The translations under genes and the position numbers were made by a program. The notes under the pieces were generated by a model. The model ran no database searches and had not been told where the DNA came from. It worked only from the letters and a program-made list of their open reading frames with translations. A DNA stretch of 64,000 nucleotides from Psychroflexus aurantiacus (lineage in GTDB: Bacteria; Bacteroidota; Bacteroidia; Flavobacteriales; Flavobacteriaceae): assembly GCF_010820555.1 (NCBI RefSeq), contig NZ_JAAIKD010000002.1, positions 310,001-374,000 on the forward strand, written 5' to 3'. Shown piece after piece: positions 52,590-62,417 of this stretch (within the stretch, counting starts at the first letter, position 1; the number at the start of each line of letters is the position of its first letter).

Positions 52590-55500
52590 ATGCCAAAAAT
52601 TCTCTTTTCACTCATCTTGTTGGCTTTCACCTCAGCTCAAGCGCAGCAGTCACAGCAATTTGTCGATGTTTTGGGCGAATACCAGGAGGCAATTCATTTA
52701 TACGAGCAAAATCAGTTTGAGGCGGCAAGCCAGGCGTTTCGAGAACTGTATTCGGATTTAAACAGCGATAAACTGAAGTCCGATACAGAGTACTATCTGG
52801 CAAAATGCGCCATCGAACTCGGGAAATCTGGGGCAGACGAAATGATGGAAGGCTTTATTGAAAATCATCCTACCAGCCTGAAAACGAACAAAGCCTATCT
52901 TGAAGTTGGGAACTATTATTTTCAAAATAAAGACTTTCATAAAGCCAACACCTGGCTGAGTAAAGTCAACACCGGTTCCCTGTCCAGATCCGAGTTGAAA
53001 ACCTATCAGTTCAATTATGCCTATATCAATTTCAGATTAAAAAATTATCAAAAAGCGCAGCAGCTGTTTGAACATGTAAGAAACGACAAAGAATATGGTG
53101 CTCAGGCTAAATATTACATCGGTTTTATAGCCTATGAAGAAAATCAGTTTCAATCGGCTTCAGATTTGTTTGAGGAAGCCAAGAGGGAGGGCCTGAATGG
53201 GAATAATATTTCTTATTTCCAAAGCGATATGAACTTCAAGCTTGGTAATTTCGAGAAAGCCATAGAACTGGGCTTAGAACAGCTTCCTAAGTCCAATGCC
53301 CGGGAGCGCTCCCAGCTCAATAAAATCATAGGCGAAAGTTATTTCAATCTGAAAGACTATGACAAGGCCATTGCGTATTTAAAAGAATACAGGGGAGACC
53401 GTGGAAAATGGAATAATACAGATTATTATCAGCTCGGTTACGCCTACTACCAAACCGGGGATTTCGAGTCTGCCGTGGAAGAGTTTTCCAAAATCATTGA
53501 TGGGCAAGACGTTGTTGCTCAAAATGCGTACTACCATCTGGCTAAAGCCTATTTGAAAACCGACAGAAAAACGCAGGCTCTCAATGCGTTTAAGAACGTC
53601 AGTGAGATGAATTATGATGAAGAATTGAAAACAAATGCTTTTTTGAATTATGCCAAATTGAGTTATGAGATAGGAAACAGCTATCAGCCCGTTCCTGAAA
53701 TCCTTCAAACCTATCTCGAAACCTATCCAGATTCTGAAGAAGCAGAGGTTGTTGAAAAACTGCTAATCGACTCTTACCTGACCTCCAAAAATTATCTGAA
53801 AGCCATTTCAATGCTTGAGGGGAGCCGGGATTATGACAACAAATTGGCGCTGCAAAAAGTAGCCTATTATTATGGAATCGAATTGTTTAAAGACAACCAG
53901 TTTCAGGAAGCCAAAGCCTATTTCAATACATCCTTAGCCCAGCGTCTGGATTCAGAATATACCGCAAAAGCCACGTTTTGGAAGGCAGAGGCCGATTATG
54001 CGCTGGGGAACTTCGGTATGGCTTTGATCGGTTATAAAGAATTCAAAGGGATGACTTCTGCACAGAAATTGCCGGAATATTATTCCATTGACTATAATAT
54101 AGCCTATTCCTATTTCAAGACCAAGAATTACAGACTGGCTGCTTCGTTTTTTGAAGATTTCATTAAGGTGGAAAGGCCTTCACAGCAACTTCATGATGCC
54201 TATGTGAGATTGGGGGATGCCAGGTTTGCCTTAGGACAGTACTGGCCGGCCATGGAAGCTTATAACTCGGCCATTGCTATGAAAAATTATAAAAGCGATT
54301 ATGCGTTTTTCCAAAAGGCTTACAGCTACGGATTTGTAGACAGGAATGCGCAGAAGCTTGAAAGTTTAACCGAATTCGTTGACACCTACCCAAATTCGAT
54401 TTACAAAGACGATGCTTTGTTTGAACTTGGAAACACCTATGTGGCGGAGAATAACGACCAGAAGGCTATTGAAGCCTATCAAAATATCATAACCAATTAC
54501 AAGCAGAGCTTGTATTACCCCAAAGCGCTTTCCAAGCAGGCTTTGATTTATTTCAACAATGAAAACTACAGCGACGCCTTAGCCAATTTTAAGCAATTGG
54601 TGAGTGAATTCCCAAATTCACAGGAAGCCTTGCAGGCTGTGCAGACCGTTCGCTTGATTTATATTGACATGGGAGAAATTGACCAGTATGCAAGCTGGGT
54701 CAATACCTTAGACTTTGTGGAAGTGGCAGATTCGGATATAGAGGAGGCGACTTACCTGGCAGCAGAAAACAAGTTTTTAGACAACGATACCAAGAAGGCG
54801 ATTTCGTTATTTAAAACTTATCTGGAAGAATTTCCCAAGGGCAGAAACAGTTTAAAATCAAATTTCTATTTGGCGCAGCTGCTCTATAATGAAGGCAATG
54901 CTCAGGAGGCTCTTCCGTATTATGTCGAAGTCATCAACAGGAGTTCGAGCGAGTTTACAGAAGAATCTTTAAGACGCCTGTCACAGATTTATCTGTCGAA
55001 TGAGAATTATGAAAAGGCCATCACTACCTTAAGCCGACTGGAAAAAGAGGCCAGTTTTTCTCAAAATGTACTCTTTGCACAATCCAATTTGATGAAAGCC
55101 TATTATGAAATTAAAAATTATGACCAGGCGTTGGCCTATGCTGAATTGATTTTATCTAAAGATATAAGCGATGAGGAAGTGATGAGTGATGCCTTGGTAT
55201 TTATAGCCCGTTCGTCGCTCAAAACCGGTGACGAGGCACGAGCAGAATCAGCATATCAGGAGGTGTTGGAAATGGCTACCGGAAAACTGAAAGCAGAAGC
55301 CTTGTACTACGATGCGTATTTCAAAAATAAAGCAGAAGCTTATGAAGCCTCTACGGCAGTAGTCCAGGACCTGACCAAAAATTACTCGCGTTACAGAGAA
55401 TTCGGGGTGAAAGGTCTGTTGCTGATGGCCAAAAACTTCAATGCGCTGGGAGACAACTACCAGGCGACTTATATTCTTGAAAACATCATCAAGAATTTTC

Positions 55501-55601
55501 AGTCTTATCCTGAAGTTATTTCCGAAGCAGAAGAATTGCTGCAATCCATCAAAACCGATGCTGCAGAAACCAATTCTTCAGTAGAAGTAAATCAGAATTA
55601 A
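52590..55601 (+). CDS. large periplasmic TPR-repeat protein
   Basis: The 1003-residue product has a signal peptide (MPKILFSLILLAFTSAQAQ) and then is nearly entirely tetratricopeptide repeats of the YbgF/BamD type, for example YYLAKCAIELGKSGADEMMEGF, YYQLGYAYYQTGDFESAVEEF and DDALFELGNTYVAENNDQKAIEAYQNII. The number is about two dozen. Such proteins scaffold envelope complexes. No enzymatic domain is present. It stands alone, ending in a strong terminator. Confidence 0.88.
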   Translation: MPKILFSLILLAFTSAQAQQSQQFVDVLGEYQEAIHLYEQNQFEAASQAFRELYSDLNSDKLKSDTEYYLAKCAIELGKSGADEMMEGFIENHPTSLKTNKAYLEVGNYYFQNKDFHKANTWLSKVNTGSLSRSELKTYQFNYAYINFRLKNYQKAQQLFEHVRNDKEYGAQAKYYIGFIAYEENQFQSASDLFEEAKREGLNGNNISYFQSDMNFKLGNFEKAIELGLEQLPKSNARERSQLNKIIGESYFNLKDYDKAIAYLKEYRGDRGKWNNTDYYQLGYAYYQTGDFESAVEEFSKIIDGQDVVAQNAYYHLAKAYLKTDRKTQALNAFKNVSEMNYDEELKTNAFLNYAKLSYEIGNSYQPVPEILQTYLETYPDSEEAEVVEKLLIDSYLTSKNYLKAISMLEGSRDYDNKLALQKVAYYYGIELFKDNQFQEAKAYFNTSLAQRLDSEYTAKATFWKAEADYALGNFGMALIGYKEFKGMTSAQKLPEYYSIDYNIAYSYFKTKNYRLAASFFEDFIKVERPSQQLHDAYVRLGDARFALGQYWPAMEAYNSAIAMKNYKSDYAFFQKAYSYGFVDRNAQKLESLTEFVDTYPNSIYKDDALFELGNTYVAENNDQKAIEAYQNIITNYKQSLYYPKALSKQALIYFNNENYSDALANFKQLVSEFPNSQEALQAVQTVRLIYIDMGEIDQYASWVNTLDFVEVADSDIEEATYLAAENKFLDNDTKKAISLFKTYLEEFPKGRNSLKSNFYLAQLLYNEGNAQEALPYYVEVINRSSSEFTEESLRRLSQIYLSNENYEKAITTLSRLEKEASFSQNVLFAQSNLMKAYYEIKNYDQALAYAELILSKDISDEEVMSDALVFIARSSLKTGDEARAESAYQEVLEMATGKLKAEALYYDAYFKNKAEAYEASTAVVQDLTKNYSRYREFGVKGLLLMAKNFNALGDNYQATYILENIIKNFQSYPEVISEAEELLQSIKTDAAETNSSVEVNQN

Positions 55602-55622
55602 CCTTGAAATTCACACCATAAA

Positions 55623-55646
55623 AAAAGCCCTCATGCGAGGGCTTTT
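55623..55646. terminator. terminator between the TPR gene and rpoD
   Basis: AAAAGCCCTC (55623-55632) pairs with GAGGGCTTTT (55637-55646) around ATGC. Runs of A and T on both sides let it serve both converging genes. Confidence 0.85.
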
Positions 55647-55669
55647 CTGTGTTTATATGTCTTCTGAAA

Positions 55670-56533
55670 TTATCCCAAGTAAGTTTTGAGGATGGTACTT
55701 CTGGAGGTGTGCTTTAAACGTCTCACCCCTTTTTCCTTGATCTGGCGAACGCGTTCTCTGGTTAAGCCAAAGGTTTCACCAATTTCTTCAAGGGTCATGG
55801 GCTGTTGATTGCCCAGGCCGAAATAAAGTCTGATCACATCTGCTTCACGCGTGGTTAGCGTTTCTAGGGCTCTCTCGATTTCAGTTTGAAGAGATTCGTG
55901 TAACAAATCGTTTTCAGGGCTTGGTGACTCCCCAAATTTTAAAACATCATACAAGTTGGAATCTTCACCTTCAATAAGTGGCGCATCCATAGATAAGTGG
56001 CGACCTGAGTTTTTCAAAGATTCCTTGACGTCATTGATAGTCATTTCCAATTCCTTGGCAATCTCATCTGGACTTGGTGGTCTTTGATGGCGCTGCTCAA
56101 GAATGGCAAACGTCTTGTTGATTTTGTTGATAGATCCAATCTTGTTTAGCGGTAATCTCACCACTCGGGATTGTTCTGCCAAAGCCGAAAGGATGGATTG
56201 TCTAATCCACCAAACCGCGTAGGAAATAAATTTGAAACCTCGGGTTTCATCAAAGCGTTTCGCAGCTTTAATCAAACCTAAGTTTCCTTCATTGATCAAA
56301 TCGGGTAGGGTAAGCCCTTGGTTCTGGTATTGTTTAGATACAGAAACCACGAATCTTAAGTTCGCCTTGGTTAATTTTTCTAGAGCAAGATCGTCACCAG
56401 CTTTGATACGCTGAGCTAATTCAACCTCTTCTTCGGCTGTAATCAAATCCACTTTTCCAATTTCTTGAAGGTACTTGTCTAGGGATGCAGTTTCTCTGTT
56501 GGTAACCTGCTTGGTAATTTTAAGTTGTCTCAT
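55670..56533 (-). CDS. rpoD: primary sigma factor RpoD/SigA (Bacteroidota short form)
   Basis: The 287-residue product begins [31 protein letters not shown] and has regions 1.2 ([15 protein letters not shown]), 2 ([34 protein letters not shown]), 3 and 4 ([41 protein letters not shown]). There is no region 1.1, as usual in Bacteroidota, whose primary sigma reads TAnnTTTG promoters such as those seen throughout this window. Confidence 0.95.
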   Translation of the reverse strand: MRQLKITKQVTNRETASLDKYLQEIGKVDLITAEEEVELAQRIKAGDDLALEKLTKANLRFVVSVSKQYQNQGLTLPDLINEGNLGLIKAAKRFDETRGFKFISYAVWWIRQSILSALAEQSRVVRLPLNKIGSINKINKTFAILEQRHQRPPSPDEIAKELEMTINDVKESLKNSGRHLSMDAPLIEGEDSNLYDVLKFGESPSPENDLLHESLQTEIERALETLTTREADVIRLYFGLGNQQPMTLEEIGETFGLTRERVRQIKEKGVRRLKHTSRSTILKTYLG

Positions 56534-56646
56534 TTAGATATGGGCTCAATTATCGTTTATCTACATTCTATTTTACGAATGAAGGCGATGAAATGTTACA
56601 GCATCAAATCAAATAATTTTTAAATTTTCAAAATGAAGCCAAAAAA

Positions 56647-56673
56647 AGCCCGCTTCATGGTGAGAAGCAGGCT
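56647..56673 (-). terminator. terminator of the proCBA operon
   Basis: AGCCCGCTTC (56647-56656) and GAAGCAGGCT (56664-56673) pair with one mismatch. Read on the minus strand the stem is followed by a T-run (56641-56646), right after the proA stop. Confidence 0.75.
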
Positions 56674-56699
56674 GTTAAGGCTTGAAAATAAATTATAAA

Positions 56700-57899
56700 T
56701 TATGTTCTTATATGCCCATCACCCCAAACATAATATTTGTTGGTGACCAGTTGCTTGAGTCCAAGCGGACCTCTGTGGTGCAACTTGTCTGTAGAAATCG
56801 CTAATTCGGCTCCTACGCCCATTTGTCCTCCATCAGTGAATCGTGTGGATGCATTTTGATAAACGGCAGCACAATCGATTTCCTGCATGAATTCAAGCGC
56901 TTTTTCATTGTCTTTAGTAATAATTACAGAAGAATGGCCTCCGGAATGTTCATTGATTTTTTCAACGGCTTCATCGAAAGAATCTACCGAGCCCAAAACA
57001 ATTTTGAGTGCAAGAAACTCTTCCTTCCAGGTGTCTTCGGTTGGAAGCGTCGGGTAATTGGTAATTTCGGCTGGCTTTCCATCAACAAGGATGACAACAT
57101 TATGTTCTCTTTCTAAAATATCAGCCAATTCTTTTACTTTAGAATCCAAGTCCGGAAGATGGGAATCAAATAAAACTTTATCTAAGGCATTACAACCGGA
57201 AATTTTATCGGTTTTGGCGTTGATAATCACTTTTTTGGCAGTATCCCAGTCAGCATCTGGTGCAACATAGAGGAAATTATTCCCTCGACCACTAACCAAA
57301 ACCGCACAGCTTGCTGTTTTCTTGACAAAATCGATTAATTTTTCACCACCTCTAGGTACGATTAAGTCCATTTTTTCCGGTGGATTGCTTAAGAATTCTC
57401 TGGTTTCTTCCCGGTTGAGGTGAAGCAGGGTAATCCACTCTTTGGATAAACCGTTTTCCTCCAGGGCCTGATGCCAGCATTCTTCAAGAATCATATTGCT
57501 GTGATTCGCTTCTTTACCCCCCTTTAGGAATATTTTATTATTCGCTTTAAACGCAAGTACCGCCGCTTCAATAGTCACATCGGGTCTGGATTCATAGATA
57601 ATCATGATGGTCCCGAACGGATCGGTTTTATTCACAATTTTTAAGCCTGAATCCAGTGTTCTTTCAGAAATTGTATTTCCAACGGGATCTTCCTGTTCTT
57701 TTACTTCTTTGATGGCTTGAATCATCCCATCGACTTTGTTTTGATCCACGACAAGCCGATCGTATAAAGCCTGGTCATTCCTGTTGAAGGATTCAAGGTC
57801 TTTTTTATTGGCCTCAACAATTTCGTTTCTTCTTTTATCAATGATGGTCATCATAGACTGAAGCACATCATTTTTTTTGTTTGTATTTAATAATTTCAT
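56700..57899 (-). CDS. proA: gamma-glutamyl phosphate reductase
   Basis: The 399-residue product has the ALDH-like ProA pattern: PFGTIMIIYESRPDVTIEAA, FKANNKIFLKGGKEANHSN, PRGGEKLIDFVKKTA and catalytic Cys236 in KISGCNALDKVLF, ending in RGPLGLKQLVTNKYYVWGDG. It reduces gamma-glutamyl phosphate to glutamate-5-semialdehyde in proline synthesis. It is the last gene of proC-proB-proA, 12 bp after proB. Confidence 0.95.
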   Translation of the reverse strand: MKLLNTNKKNDVLQSMMTIIDKRRNEIVEANKKDLESFNRNDQALYDRLVVDQNKVDGMIQAIKEVKEQEDPVGNTISERTLDSGLKIVNKTDPFGTIMIIYESRPDVTIEAAVLAFKANNKIFLKGGKEANHSNMILEECWHQALEENGLSKEWITLLHLNREETREFLSNPPEKMDLIVPRGGEKLIDFVKKTASCAVLVSGRGNNFLYVAPDADWDTAKKVIINAKTDKISGCNALDKVLFDSHLPDLDSKVKELADILEREHNVVILVDGKPAEITNYPTLPTEDTWKEEFLALKIVLGSVDSFDEAVEKINEHSGGHSSVIITKDNEKALEFMQEIDCAAVYQNASTRFTDGGQMGVGAELAISTDKLHHRGPLGLKQLVTNKYYVWGDGHIRT

Positions 57900-57911
57900 T
57901 CTAAATGTTTT

Positions 57912-58706
57912 TTAAACAGTAAATTTTGTTCCTACTTCTTTTCCTTCAAGAATATCTATAATGATATTCTCATCCTTTCCATTCGCGATGTAAGTGGGAA
58001 TGTTTTTACTTGCTGTCATTTTAGCAATTTTCAACTTGGATTCCATTCCACCACGACCTTCGCCTTCTCCTTTTTCATTTTCTTGAACATATTTTTCAAC
58101 ATTATCATGTACACGAACATGTTTTAATAATTCCGAATCTTCATGTTCCGGATGACCTGTATACAGGCCTTCAATGTCGGTTAGCATGATCAGCATGTCG
58201 GCTCCAACCAATTCAGAAACCAGACTTGCCAGTTCGTCGTTATCAGAAAACATCGACATCGAGAGGGATACCGCATCATCTTCATTTGCAATAGGAATAA
58301 TACCTTCTTTCAGTAAGCCTTCATAGCAATTGATCATGTTTTCGCGGTATTTTCCCGGAGCAAAATCTCTTTTCGTTGCGAGAACCTGTCCACAACGCAT
58401 TCCGAAATCATGAAACATGGTATAATAATGTCTCATCATTCGTGGCTGTCCAACCGATGAATATACCTGACGTCGGGTCGATTTATCTTCTGAAGTACAG
58501 GACCCCAGAACTTCTTTACCCGCGATAGCCGAACCTGATGAAACCAAGATGGTTATGATATCGCGTTCATAGAGATAGGCTATCTGTCTGACTAAATTTT
58601 TCAGAATTGGTCCAACGATTCTATTGTTTCTGTTGGTCATTACATTGGTACCAACTTTAACTACTATACGTTTTTTGTGCATTCTATCTGAGTTTAAGTT
58701 ATTCAT
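57912..58706 (-). CDS. proB: glutamate 5-kinase, short form without PUA domain
   Basis: The 264-residue amino-acid-kinase has KRIVVKVGTNVMTN, VSSGSAIAGKEVLG, NEDDAVSLSMSMFSDNDELASLVSELVGADMLIMLTDIEGLYTG and GRGGMESKLKIAKMTASKNI, the ProB motifs. It lacks the C-terminal PUA domain of the 367-residue E. coli enzyme. It phosphorylates glutamate for proline synthesis and is usually inhibited by proline. The start overlaps proC by 8 bp; ATG at 58682 is an alternative. Confidence 0.92.
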   Translation of the reverse strand: MNNLNSDRMHKKRIVVKVGTNVMTNRNNRIVGPILKNLVRQIAYLYERDIITILVSSGSAIAGKEVLGSCTSEDKSTRRQVYSSVGQPRMMRHYYTMFHDFGMRCGQVLATKRDFAPGKYRENMINCYEGLLKEGIIPIANEDDAVSLSMSMFSDNDELASLVSELVGADMLIMLTDIEGLYTGHPEHEDSELLKHVRVHDNVEKYVQENEKGEGEGRGGMESKLKIAKMTASKNIPTYIANGKDENIIIDILEGKEVGTKFTV

Positions 58707-59502
58707 CCCCTAATTCTACTGCTCGGTCAAATGCGGCATAAGCGGCATCCTGAATAAGCTGTTTTACATTGTTGTCGTCCATAGAATCTAAAGCGGCTCG
58801 CGTTGTACCTCCTTTGGAAGCTACTCTGTCCATCCATTTTTCTGGAGTTAAGTCGGATTCATTAAACAATTGTACAGCACCTTCAAATGTATTGCTGACA
58901 AGGATTTTAGAATCATGATCAGAGAATCCCATTTTCTTCGCTGCATCCAGCATGGAAGCCATAAAATAAAAGATGTAGGCCGGTCCACTACCGGAAATCC
59001 CTGTGGATTTATTGATGAAATCTTCATTTTTTACACGAATGGATTCACCTGTCGTATCCAAAAGATTTCTAATCATAAGCAGCTCAACTCTTGAGACTTC
59101 TTTAGACTCTGTATATGAAGTCACCCCTTTTCCTACTTTGGCAGGAAGATTAGGCATTGTTCTTACGACTTTCTTAATGCCCAGGTTATTCTGAATATTT
59201 TCTATGGTGACGCCAGCCATCAATGAAACTATGATTTGCTGATCGTTTAGCATGGGTTTCATTTTTGCGAATAATTCTTCGCTGTGGTAGGGTTTGACAG
59301 CTACAAAAACGACATCTGCCTCGGGTAAGCAGTTCTCTAATTTATCGTAAGTGTCATAGTAAGAAATTTCACTTAGTTTTTCTAATAAGACTTTTGATAC
59401 ATCATAGATCATCAGGTTTTTTCTATTCAGTAAAGGGGATTTTGCCATTCCTTCAGAGTAGGTTAATCCCATATTACCTGCTCCTATTACTAATACTTTC
59501 AT
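58699..59502 (-). CDS. proC: pyrroline-5-carboxylate reductase
   Basis: The 267-residue product has the Rossmann start VLVIGAGNMGLTYSEGM, VFVAVKPYHSEEL, SLMAGVTIENI, RTMPNLPAKVGKG and GISGSGPAYIFYFM...RAALDSMDDNNVKQL, all typical of ProC. It catalyses the last step of proline synthesis with NAD(P)H. It is the first gene of the proCBA operon and is preceded by a 250-bp upstream region with a small palindrome near 59544. Confidence 0.95.
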   Translation of the reverse strand: MKVLVIGAGNMGLTYSEGMAKSPLLNRKNLMIYDVSKVLLEKLSEISYYDTYDKLENCLPEADVVFVAVKPYHSEELFAKMKPMLNDQQIIVSLMAGVTIENIQNNLGIKKVVRTMPNLPAKVGKGVTSYTESKEVSRVELLMIRNLLDTTGESIRVKNEDFINKSTGISGSGPAYIFYFMASMLDAAKKMGFSDHDSKILVSNTFEGAVQLFNESDLTPEKWMDRVASKGGTTRAALDSMDDNNVKQLIQDAAYAAFDRAVELGDE

Positions 59503-59543
59503 TTTATTTTTTTAATGATTAATAAAAATGATTGTTTACTACC

Positions 59544-59560
59544 GTGCAAGCATGATGCAC
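59544..59560. promoter_or_regulatory. palindrome GTGCA...TGCAC upstream of proC
   Basis: GTGCAAGCATGATGCAC contains nested inverted halves GTGCA/TGCAC and GCAT/ATGC, 42 bp before the proC ATG. It could be an operator, or part of a leader hairpin; no known regulator motif is recognised. Confidence 0.3.
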
Positions 59561-59704
59561 AAATACTAAAATACCTATATTTTTTCGGCTTATTATGTTA
59601 TTAAACATGTTTTAAGAAAAAACGGCAGTTATTGCCAATAAGACTTCATTTTACTGAGGATTTACTTATGCAATTATGTCAGTTGCGCTAGTTTGTCAGT
59701 AAAA

Positions 59705-59732
59705 AAAACGGCTTAGAATGTTCTAAACCGTT
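59705..59732 (-). terminator. terminator after pnp
   Basis: AAACGGCTTAGAA (59705-59717) pairs with TTCTAAACCGTTT (59720-59732) with one mismatch and is followed on the minus strand by a T-run. It lies about 20 bp beyond the pnp stop. Confidence 0.75.
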
Positions 59733-59752
59733 TTTAGTAGATTAAATCAGAT

Positions 59753-61909
59753 TTAAGACTTTTGGTCTTCGTCTTCTTTTCTTGGACTTCTTTCTGGTTT
59801 TTCCATAAGCGCCTTTCTGGAAACTTTAGGTTTCTTGGTTCTAGGATCAACACCGAAGTATTTTACGTCAAGCACGTCTCCGAGTTTTAAAACATCGGAA
59901 ACATTTTCTGTGCGTTCCCAGGCAAGTTCAGAAATGTGAAGCAGAACTTCATTTCCAGGGGCCTCGTTATATTCAACCACTACGCCAAAGTCAAGGACTT
60001 TTACAACAGTCACTTCATAAACACTGCCTTTTTCGGGCTTGAAGGTAACTGAGTCTATTTTGGCGAGTACTTTATCGATTCCTTCTTGTTTGGTTCCAAG
60101 AATTTCTACGATGCCCTCTTCTGTAACAGGGTCCTCGTTGATAACGATTTCTGTACCCGTCGACTTTTGTAATTCCTGAATAACTTTTCCTCCAGGTCCA
60201 ATCAAGGCACCAATGAATTCATTTGGAATTCGTCTGGTGATGATTTTTGGAGCATGAGCTTTAACAGATTCGTTTGGTTCTGAAATCGTTTCAGTCAGTT
60301 TTTCTAAAATGTGAAGTCTTCCAGCTCTGGCTTGTTTCAATGCTTTCACCAAAATCTCGTAAGGCAAACCTTTCACCTTGATGTCCATTTGGCAGGCTGT
60401 AATTCCATCTGCAGTTCCGGTCACTTTAAAGTCCATATCGCCAAGGTGATCTTCATCTCCAAGGATATCAGACAATACAGCATGACGATCCCCATCAGAA
60501 ATCAATCCCATGGCAATACCCGATACTGGTTTTTTCATTTTGATACCTGCGTCCATCATGGCCATTGTTCCGGCACAAACCGTTGCCATAGAAGAAGAAC
60601 CGTTGGATTCCAGGACTTCAGAAACGATTCTGACCGTATACGGATTATTTTCAGGAATCATTCCTTTAAGCGCGCGCTGAGCCAGGTTTCCATGACCTAT
60701 TTCTCTTCGGGAAGTTCCTCGTATAGGGTAAGCTTCTCCGGTACAAAAAGGAGGGAAGTTGTAATGCAGATAAAAGGTTTCTTCACCCTGATGCGTTGGC
60801 ATATCAATGGTGTTGGCTTCTCTCGAGGTACCCAGCGTTACCGTGGCCAGGGCCTGAGTTTCACCTCTGGTAAAAATGGCAGAACCATGAACAGATGGCA
60901 GATAATCGGTTTCACACCAGATAGGTCTGATCTCATCTGTTTTTCTACCGTCTAAACGTATACCTTCAGCAAGTGTTAGTTCTCTTACGGCTTCTTTTTC
61001 CACCTTATTGAAATAGGTTTTGATCAACTTTTCGTTTTCTTCCAGTTCTTCTTCAGAAAATAAAGCTAAAACCTCTTCTTTTACAGCAGAAAAGGCTTCT
61101 CCGCGCTCTCTTTTGCTATGACCGCCTTTAGCGATATCATATATTTTTTGGTAAGCAGCTTCGTGAACTTTTTTCTCGATAGCTTCATCCTCTTTTCCGG
61201 GATTGTACTCTCGTGTAGGTTTTTTACCAAAAGCCTCGGCCAATCTCAATTGAGCTTCAACCTGTTTTTTGATATGCTCGTGAGCAAACTGAATCGCTTC
61301 AGCCATTTCCTCTTCTGAAATTTCATCCATTTCACCTTCTACCATCATCACAGAATCTGCAGAAGCACCGATAATCATATCGATGTCTGATTCCAGAAGC
61401 TGACTGCGGCTTGGGTTAATGACAAATTCTCCATTGACTCTACCAACTCTGGCTTCAGAAATAGCAGTTTCAAAAGGGATGTCAGATAATTGAATGGCTG
61501 CAGAAGCGGCAAGTCCGGCCAGAGCATCCGGCATGACATCTTCGTCATGAGACATCAGCTGGATCATAACTTGAGTTTCGGTTCTGTAATCGGATGGAAA
61601 AAGCGGACGCAAGACACGGTCTACGATTCTCATCGTGAGCACTTCACCATCACTTGGTCTGGCTTCTCTTTTGAAGAAACCTCCGGGATAACGGCCAGCG
61701 GCTGCGAATTTTTCTCTATAGTCTACTGTTAACGGAAAGAAATCTAAGGTGCTTTCTTTGTAAGAAGAGACTACAGTACACAATAACATGGCGTTACCCA
61801 TCTGGACAACGACAGAGCCGTGTGCTTGTTTTGCTAATTTACCGGTCTCAAGTTTGATTTCTCTACCATCACCGAGATCGATAACTTCATTAAATGTTTT
61901 TGGAATCAT
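59753..61909 (-). CDS. pnp: polyribonucleotide nucleotidyltransferase
   Basis: The 718-residue product has two RNase PH domains (first around [25 protein letters not shown], second around [30 protein letters not shown]), a KH domain ([22 protein letters not shown]) and an S1 domain ([20 protein letters not shown]...LLHISELAW) with a short charged tail. It degrades RNA from the 3' end by phosphorolysis. It follows rpsO, the usual order, with a terminator hairpin between them. Confidence 0.97.
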   Translation of the reverse strand: MIPKTFNEVIDLGDGREIKLETGKLAKQAHGSVVVQMGNAMLLCTVVSSYKESTLDFFPLTVDYREKFAAAGRYPGGFFKREARPSDGEVLTMRIVDRVLRPLFPSDYRTETQVMIQLMSHDEDVMPDALAGLAASAAIQLSDIPFETAISEARVGRVNGEFVINPSRSQLLESDIDMIIGASADSVMMVEGEMDEISEEEMAEAIQFAHEHIKKQVEAQLRLAEAFGKKPTREYNPGKEDEAIEKKVHEAAYQKIYDIAKGGHSKRERGEAFSAVKEEVLALFSEEELEENEKLIKTYFNKVEKEAVRELTLAEGIRLDGRKTDEIRPIWCETDYLPSVHGSAIFTRGETQALATVTLGTSREANTIDMPTHQGEETFYLHYNFPPFCTGEAYPIRGTSRREIGHGNLAQRALKGMIPENNPYTVRIVSEVLESNGSSSMATVCAGTMAMMDAGIKMKKPVSGIAMGLISDGDRHAVLSDILGDEDHLGDMDFKVTGTADGITACQMDIKVKGLPYEILVKALKQARAGRLHILEKLTETISEPNESVKAHAPKIITRRIPNEFIGALIGPGGKVIQELQKSTGTEIVINEDPVTEEGIVEILGTKQEGIDKVLAKIDSVTFKPEKGSVYEVTVVKVLDFGVVVEYNEAPGNEVLLHISELAWERTENVSDVLKLGDVLDVKYFGVDPRTKKPKVSRKALMEKPERSPRKEDEDQKS

Positions 61910-62020
61910 AATAATGATTTTAAGGTTATATTTTTTTCTTAATACGTGTTGTTGTGTTGTGGTTTAGAAAAAAAATAAAACCAATGGAAGTCGTCCCAAG
62001 GAACGCTTTTAAACTAAAAA

Positions 62021-62037
62021 AGGGGCAAATTGCCCCT
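62021..62037 (-). terminator. hairpin between rpsO and pnp
   Basis: AGGGGCA (62021-62027) pairs with TGCCCCT (62031-62037) and the minus-strand transcript then runs into a T-run (62016-62020). It may terminate or attenuate the rpsO message, leaving part to continue into pnp, as in E. coli. Confidence 0.7.
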
Positions 62038-62047
62038 TGATGTACTC

Positions 62048-62317
62048 TTATTTTCTTAATCCTAATTCTTTTACAATTGCTCTGTATCTCATAATGTCTT
62101 TTTTCATGAGATAGTCAAGAAGATTTCTTCTTTTACCAACCAATTTGACCAAAGATCTTTCAGAATTATAGTCTTTTCTGTTTGTTTTAAGGTGCTGAGA
62201 AATGTGCTCGATTCTCTGAGTCATCAATGCGATTTGTCCTTCTGCGGAACCAGTGTCCTTCTCGTCCTTACCGTGTTTAGCAAATAATTTGCCTTTTTCT
62301 TCTAATGTTAGGTACAT
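62048..62317 (-). CDS. rpsO: 30S ribosomal protein S15
   Basis: The 89-residue product (MYLTLEEKGKLFAKHGKDEKDTGSAEGQIALMTQRIEHISQHLK...DYNSERSLVKLVGKRRNLLDYL) is a full-length S15, which binds 16S rRNA early in 30S assembly. The GSAEGQIALMT and HL.NRKDYNS.R.L motifs are diagnostic. A promoter box TACTTTTG lies upstream. Confidence 0.97.
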   Translation of the reverse strand: MYLTLEEKGKLFAKHGKDEKDTGSAEGQIALMTQRIEHISQHLKTNRKDYNSERSLVKLVGKRRNLLDYLMKKDIMRYRAIVKELGLRK

Positions 62318-62371
62318 GCCAATATTATTTCAATAATTTTTATGCTAGAATAGATTTTCTATTCAATCGTG

Positions 62372-62379
62372 CAAAAGTA
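62372..62379 (-). promoter_or_regulatory. -7 promoter element TACTTTTG for rpsO
   Basis: On the minus strand TACTTTTG matches TAnnTTTG, 54 bp before the rpsO ATG, leaving a leader of about 45-50 bases long enough for S15 autoregulation. Confidence 0.5.
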
Positions 62380-62417
62380 AACTTTTAAATTGAAAACGAA
62401 TATCAATTTTTTAAAAA

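Noticed and set aside
60311-60955. 214-residue plus-strand frame within pnp
   Set aside because: Antisense to the second RNase PH domain of pnp, no domain, composition rich in Ser/His/Arg.
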